Positions 6,358 through 14,543 are shown, numbered from the stretch's first letter. The stretch is DNA of 17,032 nt from Bacillota bacterium (GCA_021817625.1 JAKASY010000004.1:1-17032), one strand, 5' to 3'. Program-made: numbers and translations. The notes: generated by a model not told the origin, from the letters alone.

Positions 6358-6948
6358 ATGCAAGGCAATCCCGTGTTGATCGACGTGCCCGAGGAGATCC
6401 GCACCGAGCGGCTCATCCTGCGCGTGCCGCGCGCCGGCGACGGCCCGACCGTGTACGCGGCGGTGCGCGACAGCCTCGACCGCCTGCGGCCGTGGATGCC
6501 CTGGGCCCAGGCGGAGCCGACCGTCGAGGCGAACGAGGCGTACGCGCGCCAGGCGCGCATCCAGTTCCTCATGCGCCAGGTGCTCGACTACCACGGCTAT
6601 CTCCTGGCCGCGCCCGGGCAGTTCGTCCTAGCGAGCGGTCTGCACAGCATCGAGTGGTCGGTGCCGCGCCTCGAGATCGGCTACTGGGTGCGCAGCGCCT
6701 TCGAGGGCCAAGGCTACGTGCGCGAGGCGGTCGCGGCGCTGACCTGCCTGGCCTTCGACACCCTCGGCGCGGCGCGCGTGGAGATCCGCTGCGACGCGGA
6801 CAACGTGCGCAGCGCCGCCGTGGCGCGAGCCAGCGGCTACGTCGAGGAGGCGTGCCTGCGCCAGCACGAGCGCAAGCCGGACGGCGGCCTGCGCGACACG
6901 CTGGTGTTCGCCCACCTGCGCCCCCCAGGTGGCGCGGGCGGCCCTTGA
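6358..6948 (+). CDS. GNAT acetyltransferase, RimJ/RimL type
   Basis: This 196-aa GNAT-fold protein begins with the RTERLILR motif (residues 15-22) typical of the RimJ/RimL branch, which acetylates N-termini of ribosomal and other proteins or small amines with acetyl-CoA. The acetyl-CoA binding region is EIGYWVRSAFEGQGYVREAV (106-125), followed by the acceptor-side motif with NVRSAAVARASGY (149-161). ATG 6358 is used, but it has no clear ribosome site; GTG 6373, preceded by an AAGG, is a fair alternative and would remove five residues. It heads the folP-folC transcript from the promoter at 6265-6293, and its last codons overlap the folP TTG start. The substrate cannot be told. Confidence 0.88.
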   Translation: MQGNPVLIDVPEEIRTERLILRVPRAGDGPTVYAAVRDSLDRLRPWMPWAQAEPTVEANEAYARQARIQFLMRQVLDYHGYLLAAPGQFVLASGLHSIEWSVPRLEIGYWVRSAFEGQGYVREAVAALTCLAFDTLGAARVEIRCDADNVRSAAVARASGYVEEACLRQHERKPDGGLRDTLVFAHLRPPGGAGGP

Positions 6949-7796
6949 GCGGCACGGCGCCCTGGCGCTTTGCGTGGAACGACGGCACGCTGTGGCGCGG
7001 CGAGGACGGCACGCGCATTGTGGGCGTGCTCAACGTCACGCCCGACTCGTTCAGCGACGGCGGGCGGTACCTCGACCCTGGCGCCGCGGCCGAGCAGGCG
7101 CTTGCCCTGGTCGAGGCGGGGGCGGACGCCGTGGACGTGGGGGCGGAGTCCACCCGGCCGGGCCACGGCCCCGTGCCCTGGGGCGAGGAGTGGCGGCGTC
7201 TGGAGCCGGCGCTCGGGCGTGTGCGCGACGCGGTGTCCGTGCCCCTGAGCATCGACACCCGCCACGCCGAGGTGGCGCGGCGGGCGCTCGACGCAGGCGC
7301 GCAGGCCGTGAACGACGTGAGCGGCCTGGCCGACCCAGCCATGCCCGACGTGCTCCTGGCGGCGGCAGGCGCGGTGATCGTCGGGCACTGGCGGCCGCGC
7401 CCGGAGACAGGGGCGTGGCACGCCTCGCGCGTCGCGGCCGACCTCGAGGGCCGACGCCGCGCCCTCCTCGAGGCCGGCCTGCCGGCCGACCGCATCGCGC
7501 TCGACCCGGGTCTGGGCTTCGGCAAGGGCGCGGAGGACAACTGGCGCATCCTCGCCCGCCTCGACCGCGTCGTGGCGCTCGGCGCGGCCGTGATGGTGGG
7601 GGCGTCGCGCAAGCGCTTCGTGGCGGCCGTCGCCGGCGGCCCGGCGCTCCCGGCCACGGACGACGTCACGGCGCACCTCTCCCTGTGGTGCGCGCTTAGG
7701 GGCGCGGCCATGGTGCGCGTGCACGCGCCCGCGCCCACGATGCGCGCCCTGGCCGTGGCGCGGGCGCTCTTGCAGGCGGGGCGGCAGGCGCCGTGA
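6945..7796 (+). CDS. folP: Dihydropteroate synthase (FolP)
   Basis: FolP joins 6-hydroxymethyl-dihydropterin pyrophosphate and p-aminobenzoate to form dihydropteroate, in the cytoplasmic folate pathway. Motifs on the TIM barrel: GVLNVTPDSFSDGG (27-40), AVDVGAESTRPG (62-73), SIDTRHAEVARRAL (102-115), VNDVSG (122-127), ALDPGLGFGKG (185-195), GASRKRF (219-225, with catalytic-loop Lys223) and RVH (258-260). Start TTG 6945 overlaps the upstream stop (TTGA); no other NTG start in frame precedes the first motif. It is 283 aa, the usual size. Two sites differ from most members: VGHWRPRPET replaces the common MHMxGxPxTM-like segment, and RVHAP replaces RVHDV. Its stop overlaps the folC start by 4 bp, which implies coupled translation. 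Confidence 0.95.
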   Translation: MSGTAPWRFAWNDGTLWRGEDGTRIVGVLNVTPDSFSDGGRYLDPGAAAEQALALVEAGADAVDVGAESTRPGHGPVPWGEEWRRLEPALGRVRDAVSVPLSIDTRHAEVARRALDAGAQAVNDVSGLADPAMPDVLLAAAGAVIVGHWRPRPETGAWHASRVAADLEGRRRALLEAGLPADRIALDPGLGFGKGAEDNWRILARLDRVVALGAAVMVGASRKRFVAAVAGGPALPATDDVTAHLSLWCALRGAAMVRVHAPAPTMRALAVARALLQAGRQAP

Positions 7797-9151
7797 GCCC
7801 CTTCGACGGCGAGGCCGAAGCCGTCGCCTACATGGACGGGCTCGGCCGCTTCGCGACGCTCGGCCTCGCCCGCGTCGAGGCCCTGACCGAGGCTCTGGGG
7901 CGGCCGGACCGGCAGTTCGCGCCCTATCACGTGGCCGGGACCAACGGCAAGGGGTCGGTGTGCGCGTTCCTGGCCGCCATCCTTGCCGCCCAAGGCATAC
8001 GCGCCGGCCTCTACACCTCGCCGCACCTGCAGGAGCCGAGCGAGCGCATCATCGTCGACCAAGAGCGCGTCGCCGGCCCGGACCTCGCCCAGGCGGCGGC
8101 CGCCGTGCGCGCGGTCGCGACGGCCCTGCCGGAGGCGCCGACCGCCTTCGAGGCCTGGACGGCGGCCGCGTTCTGGCACTTCGCCCGCGCCGGCGTGCCG
8201 GTGGCGGTGGTGGAGGTGGGGCTGGGCGGGCGCGGTGACGCCACGGCCGTGCTCGAGCGCCCGCTCGCGTCCGTGCTGGCCACCGTGCACCGCGACCACG
8301 TGGCCCAGCTCGGGCCGACGCTCGACCGCATCGCGACGGAGAAGGCGGGCGTGTTTCGCGCCGGCCGGCCCGTCGTGCTCGGGCGCCTGGGAGCGGCGGC
8401 GCGCGCCGTGGCGGAGGACCGGGCACGCGCTCTGGGCTGCCCGCTCGCGCGGCTGGGGGAGGAGGTGCGCGCCCGCGCGCTCCTGCCCGACGACGACGGC
8501 CGCTGGTCGTTCGACCTGGAGCTTCGGCTCGGCGCGGCGGTCGAGCGGCTGCCGGCGCTGCGCCCAGGCCTGGCGGGACGCCACCAGGTGGACAACGCCG
8601 CGCTCGCCGTGGCCGCCCTGCGAATGGGCGAGCGCGCCGGTGGGCCGCACGTGGGCGAGGCGGCGATCCGCGCCGGCCTGGCGCGTGCGCTTTGGCCCGG
8701 ACGCCTGGAGGCGGCAGGCGAGGTGCTCATCGACGGCGCCCACAACCTGCAGGGGGCGCGTGCCCTTTCGAACCACCTGGACCGCCTGGGCGGGCGGGTG
8801 GTCTGGGTCCTGGGCGGCCTGGCCGACCGCGCGCCTTCGGACCTTCTCGGGCCGCTCCTCGGGCACGCCCGCGCGGTGGTCGCGACGACCGTGTCCTCGC
8901 CCCGCGCCCGCTCGGCCGGGGCGTGGGCCCGCCTGTGCGCCCGCCGCGGCAGGCCCGCTGCCACGGCCGCGGACGTGGCCGAGGCCGTCGCGCGCGCGCG
9001 GGCGGTGCGCCGGCCGGGCGAGCGCGTCCTCGTCGCGGGCTCGCTCTACCTGGCCGGGGAGGCGCGCACCGCACTCGGGCTCGGGCCGCCTTGGCCTCGT
9101 GCGACCGCGCTGGCGGCCGGGCCAGGGGTAGAGCAGGGAGACGGGGCGTAG
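7793..9151 (+). CDS. folC: Folylpolyglutamate synthase/dihydrofolate synthase (FolC)
   Basis: This 452-aa Mur-ligase-type enzyme adds glutamate to dihydropteroate and to folates using ATP, so it acts directly after FolP. Motifs: the P-loop AGTNGKGS (48-55), TSPHLQEPSERI (about 75), EVGLGGRGDAT (about 142-152), an H-x2-H-x3-LG segment, EKAGVF (about 181-186), WPGRLE (about 302) and DGAHN (about 314). Start GTG 7793 overlaps the folP stop in GTGA. The last 20 residues run past the usual end and are low in complexity. It ends the folate pair; a 67-bp gap with an inverted repeat follows. Confidence 0.95.
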   Translation: MSPFDGEAEAVAYMDGLGRFATLGLARVEALTEALGRPDRQFAPYHVAGTNGKGSVCAFLAAILAAQGIRAGLYTSPHLQEPSERIIVDQERVAGPDLAQAAAAVRAVATALPEAPTAFEAWTAAAFWHFARAGVPVAVVEVGLGGRGDATAVLERPLASVLATVHRDHVAQLGPTLDRIATEKAGVFRAGRPVVLGRLGAAARAVAEDRARALGCPLARLGEEVRARALLPDDDGRWSFDLELRLGAAVERLPALRPGLAGRHQVDNAALAVAALRMGERAGGPHVGEAAIRAGLARALWPGRLEAAGEVLIDGAHNLQGARALSNHLDRLGGRVVWVLGGLADRAPSDLLGPLLGHARAVVATTVSSPRARSAGAWARLCARRGRPAATAADVAEAVARARAVRRPGERVLVAGSLYLAGEARTALGLGPPWPRATALAAGPGVEQGDGA

Positions 9152-9156
9152 GTTCC

Positions 9157-9196
9157 GGCAAGGCCAGGCGCCGGCCAGTTCATGGTCGGCCTTGCC
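9157..9196. repeat. Inverted repeat in the folC-ipdA gap
   Basis: GGCAAGGCC (9157-9165) and GGCCTTGCC (9188-9196), perfect 9-bp arms with a 22-nt loop. It may be a terminator stem for the folate transcript or an operator for the next operon. A relatively AT-rich patch with the palindrome ATGTATACAT (9219-9228) follows and could hold a -10 (TATACA 9222-9227), but no matching -35 was found. Confidence 0.35.
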
Positions 9197-9218
9197 AGGG
9201 ATGGACGTGTGAGGCAGA

Positions 9219-10091
9219 ATGTATACATCGGTCATAGTACCAGGTCCCAATGACGTCCCCGGGCGGGAGGTGGCCGGCATCGAGGACGTGGCCACCCCGC
9301 CGCAGACCGAGCCGGCGCGGGAGCGCGTCATCACGGCCGCGGAGGTTGCCGCGGCGATCGCCCCCGGCAGCTGCGTGGGGGTGGGCGGGTCGGGCCTGGC
9401 GCGCAAGCCGCTAGCGCTCGTGCGCGCGCTGGCCCAGGCCGGCGTGCGCGACCTCGACCTGTGGACGGGCGTCGGCGGCCTCGAGGTCGAGGTGCTGCTC
9501 GCCGCCCAGGCGGTCGGGCACCTGCACGCCACGTACGTGGGGCTCGAGGCCGTGGGCCTGGCGCCCCTGTTCCGGCGTGCGCGGGAGGAAGGCAGGCTCG
9601 CGTTCGACGAGTGGAGCGAGTGGACGCTGATCGCGGCCCTGCGCGCCGGCGCCGAGGGCGCCCCGTTCGCGCCGGTGCGCGCAGGCCTGGGAAGCGACGT
9701 GGCGGCGGGCCACGCCGACTGGCGCCCCTTCGCCTCGCCTCTCGACGGCGAGCCGCTCCTGGCGGTGCCGCCGGTTCGCCCCCAGGTGGCGCTCTTGCAC
9801 GTCGACGTGGCCACGCGCGACGGCCGCGCCTACGTGCTGGGCGACAGCCACTGCGACCGGCTCTGGGCGCTGGCGGCGGAGCGTGTGTTCGTGAGCGCCG
9901 AGCGCGTCGAGGGCGCGGCCTGGGAGCCGCCGCAGGGGCTGCGGGCGCCGGTGGCGTGGGGCGGTGCGGTGGCAGGCGTGGTGTACGCCCCCGGCGGCGC
10001 GCGTCCGGGAGGCATCGCGCCCTGGTACCGGCCCGACCCCGACGCGGTGCGCGCGCTCTGCCAGGAGCTTGCCGAGGTGGTTACGGCGTGA
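9219..10091 (+). CDS. CoA-transferase family alpha subunit, IpdA-like
   Basis: This is an alpha subunit of the class I CoA-transferase fold. It begins its conserved part with ITAAEVAAAI and GVGGSGLARKPLALVRAL, and continues with RAGLGSDV, GDSHCDRLW, AAERVFVSAERV and VYAPGGARPGG. The pattern resembles mycobacterial IpdA, whose IpdA-IpdB pair opens the last steroid ring as a CoA-thioester hydrolase, more than glutaconate CoA-transferase. The FDEWSEWTL stretch (E131/E134) lies about where the IpdA catalytic glutamate is expected; this alignment is from memory. ATG 9219 is used, but GTG 9288 would give an N-terminus of more usual length and leave the AT-rich patch at 9219-9237 untranslated. The stop overlaps the beta-subunit start by 4 bp. 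The substrate is unknown. Confidence 0.82.
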   Translation: MYTSVIVPGPNDVPGREVAGIEDVATPPQTEPARERVITAAEVAAAIAPGSCVGVGGSGLARKPLALVRALAQAGVRDLDLWTGVGGLEVEVLLAAQAVGHLHATYVGLEAVGLAPLFRRAREEGRLAFDEWSEWTLIAALRAGAEGAPFAPVRAGLGSDVAAGHADWRPFASPLDGEPLLAVPPVRPQVALLHVDVATRDGRAYVLGDSHCDRLWALAAERVFVSAERVEGAAWEPPQGLRAPVAWGGAVAGVVYAPGGARPGGIAPWYRPDPDAVRALCQELAEVVTA

Positions 10092-11005
10092 GCGGCGATG
10101 CGCTCGAGGCGGCCCTGGCCAGGGCCGATGTCATGGTGTGCGTGATGGCCCGTGTGACGGCACGCCTTGCGCCCAGGCCCGACCTGGTCGGCGGCGCCAC
10201 GCCCCTCTCGCACCTGGCGGGGGCGCTGGCGCGCGCGGTGTACGCGCCGGACCTGCCCGTGCTCGCCAGCCAGGGCCGGCTGGGGCGTGCGCCGCTCGGC
10301 TGGCTCGGCCAGGAGGACTCGGCCCTCCTGGCCGAGGGCAGCGGGCGGGTCGGCATGGACCTGCCGGAGATCTTCGCCTACGTGACCTCGGGCCGCTTCG
10401 CGATCTGGATCGGGCCGGCCCAGATCGACCGCCTCGGCAACACGAACATCTCGCGCATCGGCCCGGCGCAGCGGCCCCGTCCAGCCCTGGTCGGCAGCCG
10501 AGGCCTGCCCGACGACAGCGTCAGCCTGCCTGCCGGCCTGTACTACACGACGCAGCACGGGCCGCGCACGGTGGTCGAGCGGGTCGACTTCGTGTCCGGC
10601 GTGGGCGACCGCCAGAGGCTGCCCGATGGGAGCAGGGTGCACGGGCGTCCGGCCTACCTCGCAAGCGACCTCGGGCTCTTCGACTTCGCCGGCCGCGACG
10701 GCGCAATGCGTGTCGTCGCGCTCATGCCGGGGGTGACGCTCGAGGTGGTGCGCGCGGCCACGCCGTTCGACCTGGAGGCGGTTGCCGACCTTCCCGCCGT
10801 CGTCGCGCCCAGCCACGAGGAGCGCGCTGCGCTCGCCGAGCTCGACCCGCTCGGGGTGCGGGCCATCGAGTGCCTGCGCGACGCCGAGGCGGCCGCGGCG
10901 CTGCGCGCGCGCCTGCGGGCGGAGGAGGAGGCGGCCCTCGCACCGCGCGCGAGCGCGTTCCTCGCCTCTCTGGGCCTCGCTCAGACAGGGGCGTGGGCGC
11001 AGTGA
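10088..11005 (+). CDS. CoA-transferase family beta subunit, IpdB-like
   Basis: This 305-aa protein is the partner of the preceding gene. The best-conserved parts are GPAQIDRLGNTNISRIGP, VERVDFVSGVGD, DLGLFDF, MRVVALMPGVT and the C-terminal LDPLGVRAIE, which follow the IpdB pattern. True CoA-transferases carry a catalytic glutamate in the beta subunit; the corresponding segment here appears to be LASQGRLG, with Gln62 in that place, so a hydrolase or lyase role is more likely than CoA transfer. This is inference from a remembered alignment. Start GTG 10088 overlaps the alpha stop (GTGA) and has GAGGTGG 7 nt upstream. The stop overlaps the next start by 4 bp, so three proteins are probably made in fixed ratio. 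Confidence 0.82.
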   Translation: MSGDALEAALARADVMVCVMARVTARLAPRPDLVGGATPLSHLAGALARAVYAPDLPVLASQGRLGRAPLGWLGQEDSALLAEGSGRVGMDLPEIFAYVTSGRFAIWIGPAQIDRLGNTNISRIGPAQRPRPALVGSRGLPDDSVSLPAGLYYTTQHGPRTVVERVDFVSGVGDRQRLPDGSRVHGRPAYLASDLGLFDFAGRDGAMRVVALMPGVTLEVVRAATPFDLEAVADLPAVVAPSHEERAALAELDPLGVRAIECLRDAEAAAALRARLRAEEEAALAPRASAFLASLGLAQTGAWAQ

Positions 11006-11856
11006 CTGCGGAGGAGGTCGGCGTGCGCCTCGAGACGGGGCCCGACGGCGTGTCGGTCCTGCGCTGGCGGCGCGGCGGACGGCGCAACGCCTTCGACCAC
11101 GCCCTGGTGGAGGCGCTGTCGGAGCGGCTCGAGGAGCTCAGGCGGAAGCCGCCGGCGGCGCTCGTCCTGTACGGCGCGGACGGCGACTTCTCGGCCGGGG
11201 CCGACCTGGCCGACGTGCGGGCGCTGGCAGACGGGACGCGCGGGCGCGCGCTCGACTACAGCCGCCGCGTGCAGGATCTCACGGCCGCGGTGGAGGCCGT
11301 GCCCGCGCCCTCGGCGGCGGCCATCGAGGGCGTCTGCATGGGCCTCGGGCTCGAGATCGCGCTCGCCGCCACGGTGCGGGTGGCCGCGAGCGACGCCCGC
11401 CTCGGCCTGCCGGAGATGGCGCACGGCCTGTACCCCGCCGCGGGGGGCACGGCCCGCCTGCCGGAGGCGGTGGGCGAAGGGCGAGCCCGCACCCTGATCC
11501 TGGAGGGGCGGACGCTGAGCGCCCGCGAGGCGCACGAGCTGGGCCTGGTCGAGCGCCTATCGGACCCCGGCGGGGCGCTTTCCGCAGGGGTGGCCTGGGC
11601 TCGCCAGGCCGCGCCCACGGGGCAGGCGGCGGTGCGCCTCCTCGCCGCCCGTCGGGTGGCCCGGGGCGAGGCGTTCGAGCGCGCTCTCGAGGCGGAGCGC
11701 GAGGGATTCGCGGATCTTGTCCGCACGGCTGCCGTACGCGAGCGCCTCGACGCCTTCCTGGCCGCGCGGCGAAAACCGCAGGGCGGCGCGGCCGGCAGGG
11801 CCGGGCCACGCGAGGGCGCCTGGGTCGGACGAGGGGAGGTACCGCAGTGGCCTTGA
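11002..11856 (+). CDS. Enoyl-CoA hydratase/isomerase (crotonase) family protein
   Basis: This 284-aa crotonase-fold protein has the oxyanion-hole segments GDFSAGADL and EGVCMGLGLEIAL. Both catalytic glutamates of classical hydratases seem retained: one in GLGLEIAL and one exactly 20 residues later in LPEM, followed by YPAAGGTARL. It can therefore be a hydratase for an enoyl-CoA, although family members also act as isomerases, hydrolases and ring-opening enzymes. Start GTG 11002 overlaps the IpdB-like stop (GTGA). The C-terminal 25 residues or so are glycine- and arginine-rich and cover the ribosome site of the next gene, with a 10-bp overlap. In mycobacteria a crotonase (EchA20) also neighbours ipdA-ipdB, which makes a joint ring-cleavage role possible but not shown. 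Confidence 0.87.
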   Translation: MTAEEVGVRLETGPDGVSVLRWRRGGRRNAFDHALVEALSERLEELRRKPPAALVLYGADGDFSAGADLADVRALADGTRGRALDYSRRVQDLTAAVEAVPAPSAAAIEGVCMGLGLEIALAATVRVAASDARLGLPEMAHGLYPAAGGTARLPEAVGEGRARTLILEGRTLSAREAHELGLVERLSDPGGALSAGVAWARQAAPTGQAAVRLLAARRVARGEAFERALEAEREGFADLVRTAAVRERLDAFLAARRKPQGGAAGRAGPREGAWVGRGEVPQWP

Positions 11857-12863
11857 GCGAGGTGGGCGCAGGCATCGCCGGCATGGGTTCGGTGGTGCCG
11901 GAGGTGGTGGTGACCAATCACGACCTCGAGGGTCGGATGGACACGTCTGACGAGTGGATCCGCTCCAAGATCGGCATCCTCGAGCGGCGCTGGGTGCGCC
12001 AGGACCAGGCGATGACCGATCTCGCCATTCCCGCCGCCCGTCAGGCGGTGGAGCAGGCCGGCATCGACGCGCGTGAAATCGAACTGATCATCGTCGCCGG
12101 CTCGAACCATGACTACCTGATGCCGGCAACCGCCTGCCTCGTGCAGGCGGCCCTGGGAGCCGACAACGCCGGCGCCCTCGACATCAAGAACGCGTGCAGC
12201 GGCTTCGTCTACGCCCTGGGGGCGGGGGCGGCGTTCGTGCAGAACCATACGGCCTCCACGGTGCTCGTGATCGGCGCCGAGGTGCACTCCAAGATCATCG
12301 ACCAGGACGACCGCACGATGGCCCCGTTCTTCGGCGACGGCGCGGGCGCCGTCGTCCTGAGGCGCACCCGCCCCGGCACCGGCGTGCTGTCGTCGTTCTT
12401 CGGCGCCGACGGCTACAACGCCGACGCGATCATCGTTCCCGCCGGCGGCTCGCGCCGCCCCGTCGATCACGAGGCGATCGAGGAGAACGCGCACCTGTGC
12501 CGCATGGACGGCAAGCGCGTCAAGACCTTCATTCAGCGCGTCTTCCCTTACGCCATCCAGCAGACGTGCCGCCGGGCGGGACACGAGGTCACGGACCTCG
12601 ACTTCGTGATCTCCCACCAGGCCAACCTCCACCTCATCCGCGAGGGCATGGAGAACATGGGCCTGCCCATGTCGAAGACCCTCACGATGCTGGAGTGGCT
12701 GGGCAACTCCGGCGCGGCGTCGGTGCCGACCGTGCTCAAGGAGGCCGTCGACCGCGGCCAGATCCAGCCCGGGGATCTCGTGGCGACCGCGGGCTACGGC
12801 GCCGGCCTCGCGTACGGCGCGAACCTCATGCGTTGGCCGGCGCCCGACGACTTTCTGCCCTAG
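11847..12863 (+). CDS. fabH: 3-oxoacyl-ACP synthase III (KASIII, FabH-like)
   Basis: KASIII condenses an acyl-CoA starter with malonyl-ACP, beginning fatty-acid synthesis or a related chain. The 338-aa protein has the full thiolase-fold triad: Cys117 in KNACSGFVYAL, His257 in ISHQANLHLI and Asn287 in WLGNSGAASVP, plus DTSDEWI near the N-terminus and a terminal GYGAGLAYGANLMRW. Start GTG 11847 follows AGGGGAGG at about 7 nt and overlaps the crotonase end. Several segments depart from the textbook FabH form (KNACSG rather than AACSG, GNSGAAS rather than GNTSAAS), so it may use an unusual starter or be a second FabH. No acpP, fabD or fabF is near. Confidence 0.88.
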   Translation: MALSEVGAGIAGMGSVVPEVVVTNHDLEGRMDTSDEWIRSKIGILERRWVRQDQAMTDLAIPAARQAVEQAGIDAREIELIIVAGSNHDYLMPATACLVQAALGADNAGALDIKNACSGFVYALGAGAAFVQNHTASTVLVIGAEVHSKIIDQDDRTMAPFFGDGAGAVVLRRTRPGTGVLSSFFGADGYNADAIIVPAGGSRRPVDHEAIEENAHLCRMDGKRVKTFIQRVFPYAIQQTCRRAGHEVTDLDFVISHQANLHLIREGMENMGLPMSKTLTMLEWLGNSGAASVPTVLKEAVDRGQIQPGDLVATAGYGAGLAYGANLMRWPAPDDFLP

Positions 12864-12910
12864 GGCTGTTCGCGGCCGGGCGACTCAGAACGGTAGGGGG
12901 AGGTGGGGCC

Positions 12911-13639
12911 GTGCGTGGCGTACTCGTCACCGGCGCGACGGGCGGCATCGGGCACAGCCTCGTGGAGGCGTTCGCGGCGCAGGGGGACAGCGTGGCCGTC
13001 CACTACCATCGCCAGGCGGAGGCCGCGCACGCGATGGTCAAGGCACTTGGGTGCGCCCATCCGGCGCAGCGCTTCGTGGCCGTCCACGGTGACGTCTCCG
13101 ACCCGGATGAGGCCCGCGCCATGGTGCACGCGGCGGCCGACGGGCTTGGGGGCCTGGACGTGCTGGTGAACAACGCCGGCATCAACCGCGACAAGACGCT
13201 GCGCAAGGCGGAGCTCGAGAGCTGGCGGCGGGTGGTGGACATCGACCTCTACGGCATCGTCTACTGCGCGCACGCCGCCCTGGAGCTCCTGCGCTCGCCC
13301 GGCCGGATCGTCAACGTGTCGTCCATCATCGGCGCCCTGGGCAACTTCGGCCAGACCAACTACAGCGCCGCCAAGGCGGGCATCTTCGGCTTCACGAAGA
13401 GCCTGGCGAAGGAGCTCGGCGCGCGCGGCATCACCGTGAACGCGGTGGCGCCCGGCTTCGTCGACACGCCGATGACCGCGTCCATGCCCGAGGCGGCGCG
13501 CCAGACGTGGATCGAGCGCACGCCCCTCGGCCGCTTTGCCCGGCCCGAGGAGGTGGCGGCCTGCGTCGTGTTTCTCGCCTCGCCGGCGGCCTCGTACGTG
13601 AACGGCGCGATCCTGCACGTGAATGGCGGCGCCTACTAG
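12911..13639 (+). CDS. fabG: 3-oxoacyl-ACP reductase FabG (SDR)
   Basis: FabG reduces 3-oxoacyl-ACP to 3-hydroxyacyl-ACP with NADPH. The 242-aa protein has the Rossmann TGATGGIG (7-14), NNAG (87-90) and the catalytic Ser138, Tyr151 and Lys155 in the NVSSIIG and NYSAAKAG motifs, at the same numbers as Escherichia coli FabG. It ends with the usual NVNGGAY-like tail (LHVNGGAY). Start GTG 12911 has AGGTGGGG just upstream. It comes 47 bp after fabH and 28 bp before fabL, so it acts as the reduction step after the KASIII. An acetoacetyl-CoA reductase (PhaB) role is an alternative, since the two are hard to tell apart. Confidence 0.9.
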   Translation: MRGVLVTGATGGIGHSLVEAFAAQGDSVAVHYHRQAEAAHAMVKALGCAHPAQRFVAVHGDVSDPDEARAMVHAAADGLGGLDVLVNNAGINRDKTLRKAELESWRRVVDIDLYGIVYCAHAALELLRSPGRIVNVSSIIGALGNFGQTNYSAAKAGIFGFTKSLAKELGARGITVNAVAPGFVDTPMTASMPEAARQTWIERTPLGRFARPEEVAACVVFLASPAASYVNGAILHVNGGAY

Positions 13640-13667
13640 CGTAGCGGCCGCGAAGGGAGTGGGAGGG

Positions 13668-14543
13668 TTGGCAGAGGCGACGGAGCCTAGAAGGCGTGTG
13701 CTCGTGACCGGATCCAACCGCGGCTTCGGGCGGGCGATCGTGCTGCGCCTGGCACGCGACGGCTATGACGTCGTGGTGCACTGTCGGCGCGACCTGGAGC
13801 GCGCCGAGGCGGTGGCGGAGGAGGCGCGCGCCCTGGGCGCCCGCGCTCTCGTGGCGGCGGCCGACCTGGAGGACCCGGACGCCATCGCCGCCCTGTTCGA
13901 CCGCGTCGGCGCGGAATACGGCGGGCTCGACGCGTTCGTCGCGAACGCGGCCGCCACGGCGTTCTTGCCCACGCTGGCGCTCAAGCCCCACCACATCGAC
14001 CGCACCTTCGGCCTGAACGTGCGCGGCTTCGTGCTCTCCGTCCAGCACGCCGTGGCCCTCATGCCGCCGGAGGGCGGCGGGCGCATCGTCGCCATCTCCG
14101 GCTACGGCAGCATGCGCTACCTGCCCGGCTACGCGGCGATGGGCGCGGCCAAGGCGGCACTCGAGCGCTGGGTGAGCTACCTGGCGGTGGAGCTCGCGCC
14201 GCGCGGCATCGTGGTCAACGGCATCAACCCGGGCTGCGCGGAGACGGCCAGCGCCGAGGTGTACTTCACGCGCGCCGGCTCGCAGGCCCAGTCCGAGGTG
14301 ACGCGGCGCACGCCGATGGGCCGCCTGACGCGCAGCGAGGACGTGGCGGGCGTGTGCGCCTTCCTCCTGTCCGATGACAGCGCCTTCATCTGCGGCCAGA
14401 CGATCGTGGTGGACGGCGGCCTCACCCTGGTGGTGCCGCCGTTCGCGGAAGCGGGCACGCTGGAGGATGCGGCCTGGGGCCGCAGGCCCGAGGCCGCCCG
14501 GGCGGCCGTGGCAAGCGGCACGGAAGGCGGCCGCGGCCACTAG
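13668..14543 (+). CDS. fabL: Enoyl-ACP reductase III (FabL-like SDR)
   Basis: This SDR has TGSNRGFG for the cofactor and a Tyr155-x6-Lys162 active site (GYAAMGAAKAALE) instead of the Y-x3-K of ordinary SDRs. Y-x6-K is the enoyl-ACP reductase form, and the surrounding GSMRYLPGY and YLAVELAPRGIVVN match FabL of Bacillus subtilis well. It should reduce enoyl-ACP with NADPH, the last step of each elongation cycle, and FabL-type enzymes are often less sensitive to triclosan than FabI. TTG 13668 is chosen since GAAGGGAG lies about 8 nt upstream; ATG 13623, inside fabG, would add 15 residues. The protein is 291 aa; about 35 C-terminal residues exceed the FabL length. Confidence 0.85.
   Translation: MAEATEPRRRVLVTGSNRGFGRAIVLRLARDGYDVVVHCRRDLERAEAVAEEARALGARALVAAADLEDPDAIAALFDRVGAEYGGLDAFVANAAATAFLPTLALKPHHIDRTFGLNVRGFVLSVQHAVALMPPEGGGRIVAISGYGSMRYLPGYAAMGAAKAALERWVSYLAVELAPRGIVVNGINPGCAETASAEVYFTRAGSQAQSEVTRRTPMGRLTRSEDVAGVCAFLLSDDSAFICGQTIVVDGGLTLVVPPFAEAGTLEDAAWGRRPEAARAAVASGTEGGRGH

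Noticed and set aside
6569..9814. Open - strand frame of 1081 aa opposite the acetyltransferase, folP, folC and ipdA-like genes
   Set aside because: It is an antisense shadow of GC-rich coding sequence: low-complexity Arg/Ala/Pro/Ser composition, no recognisable domain, and the + strand genes carry full family motifs.
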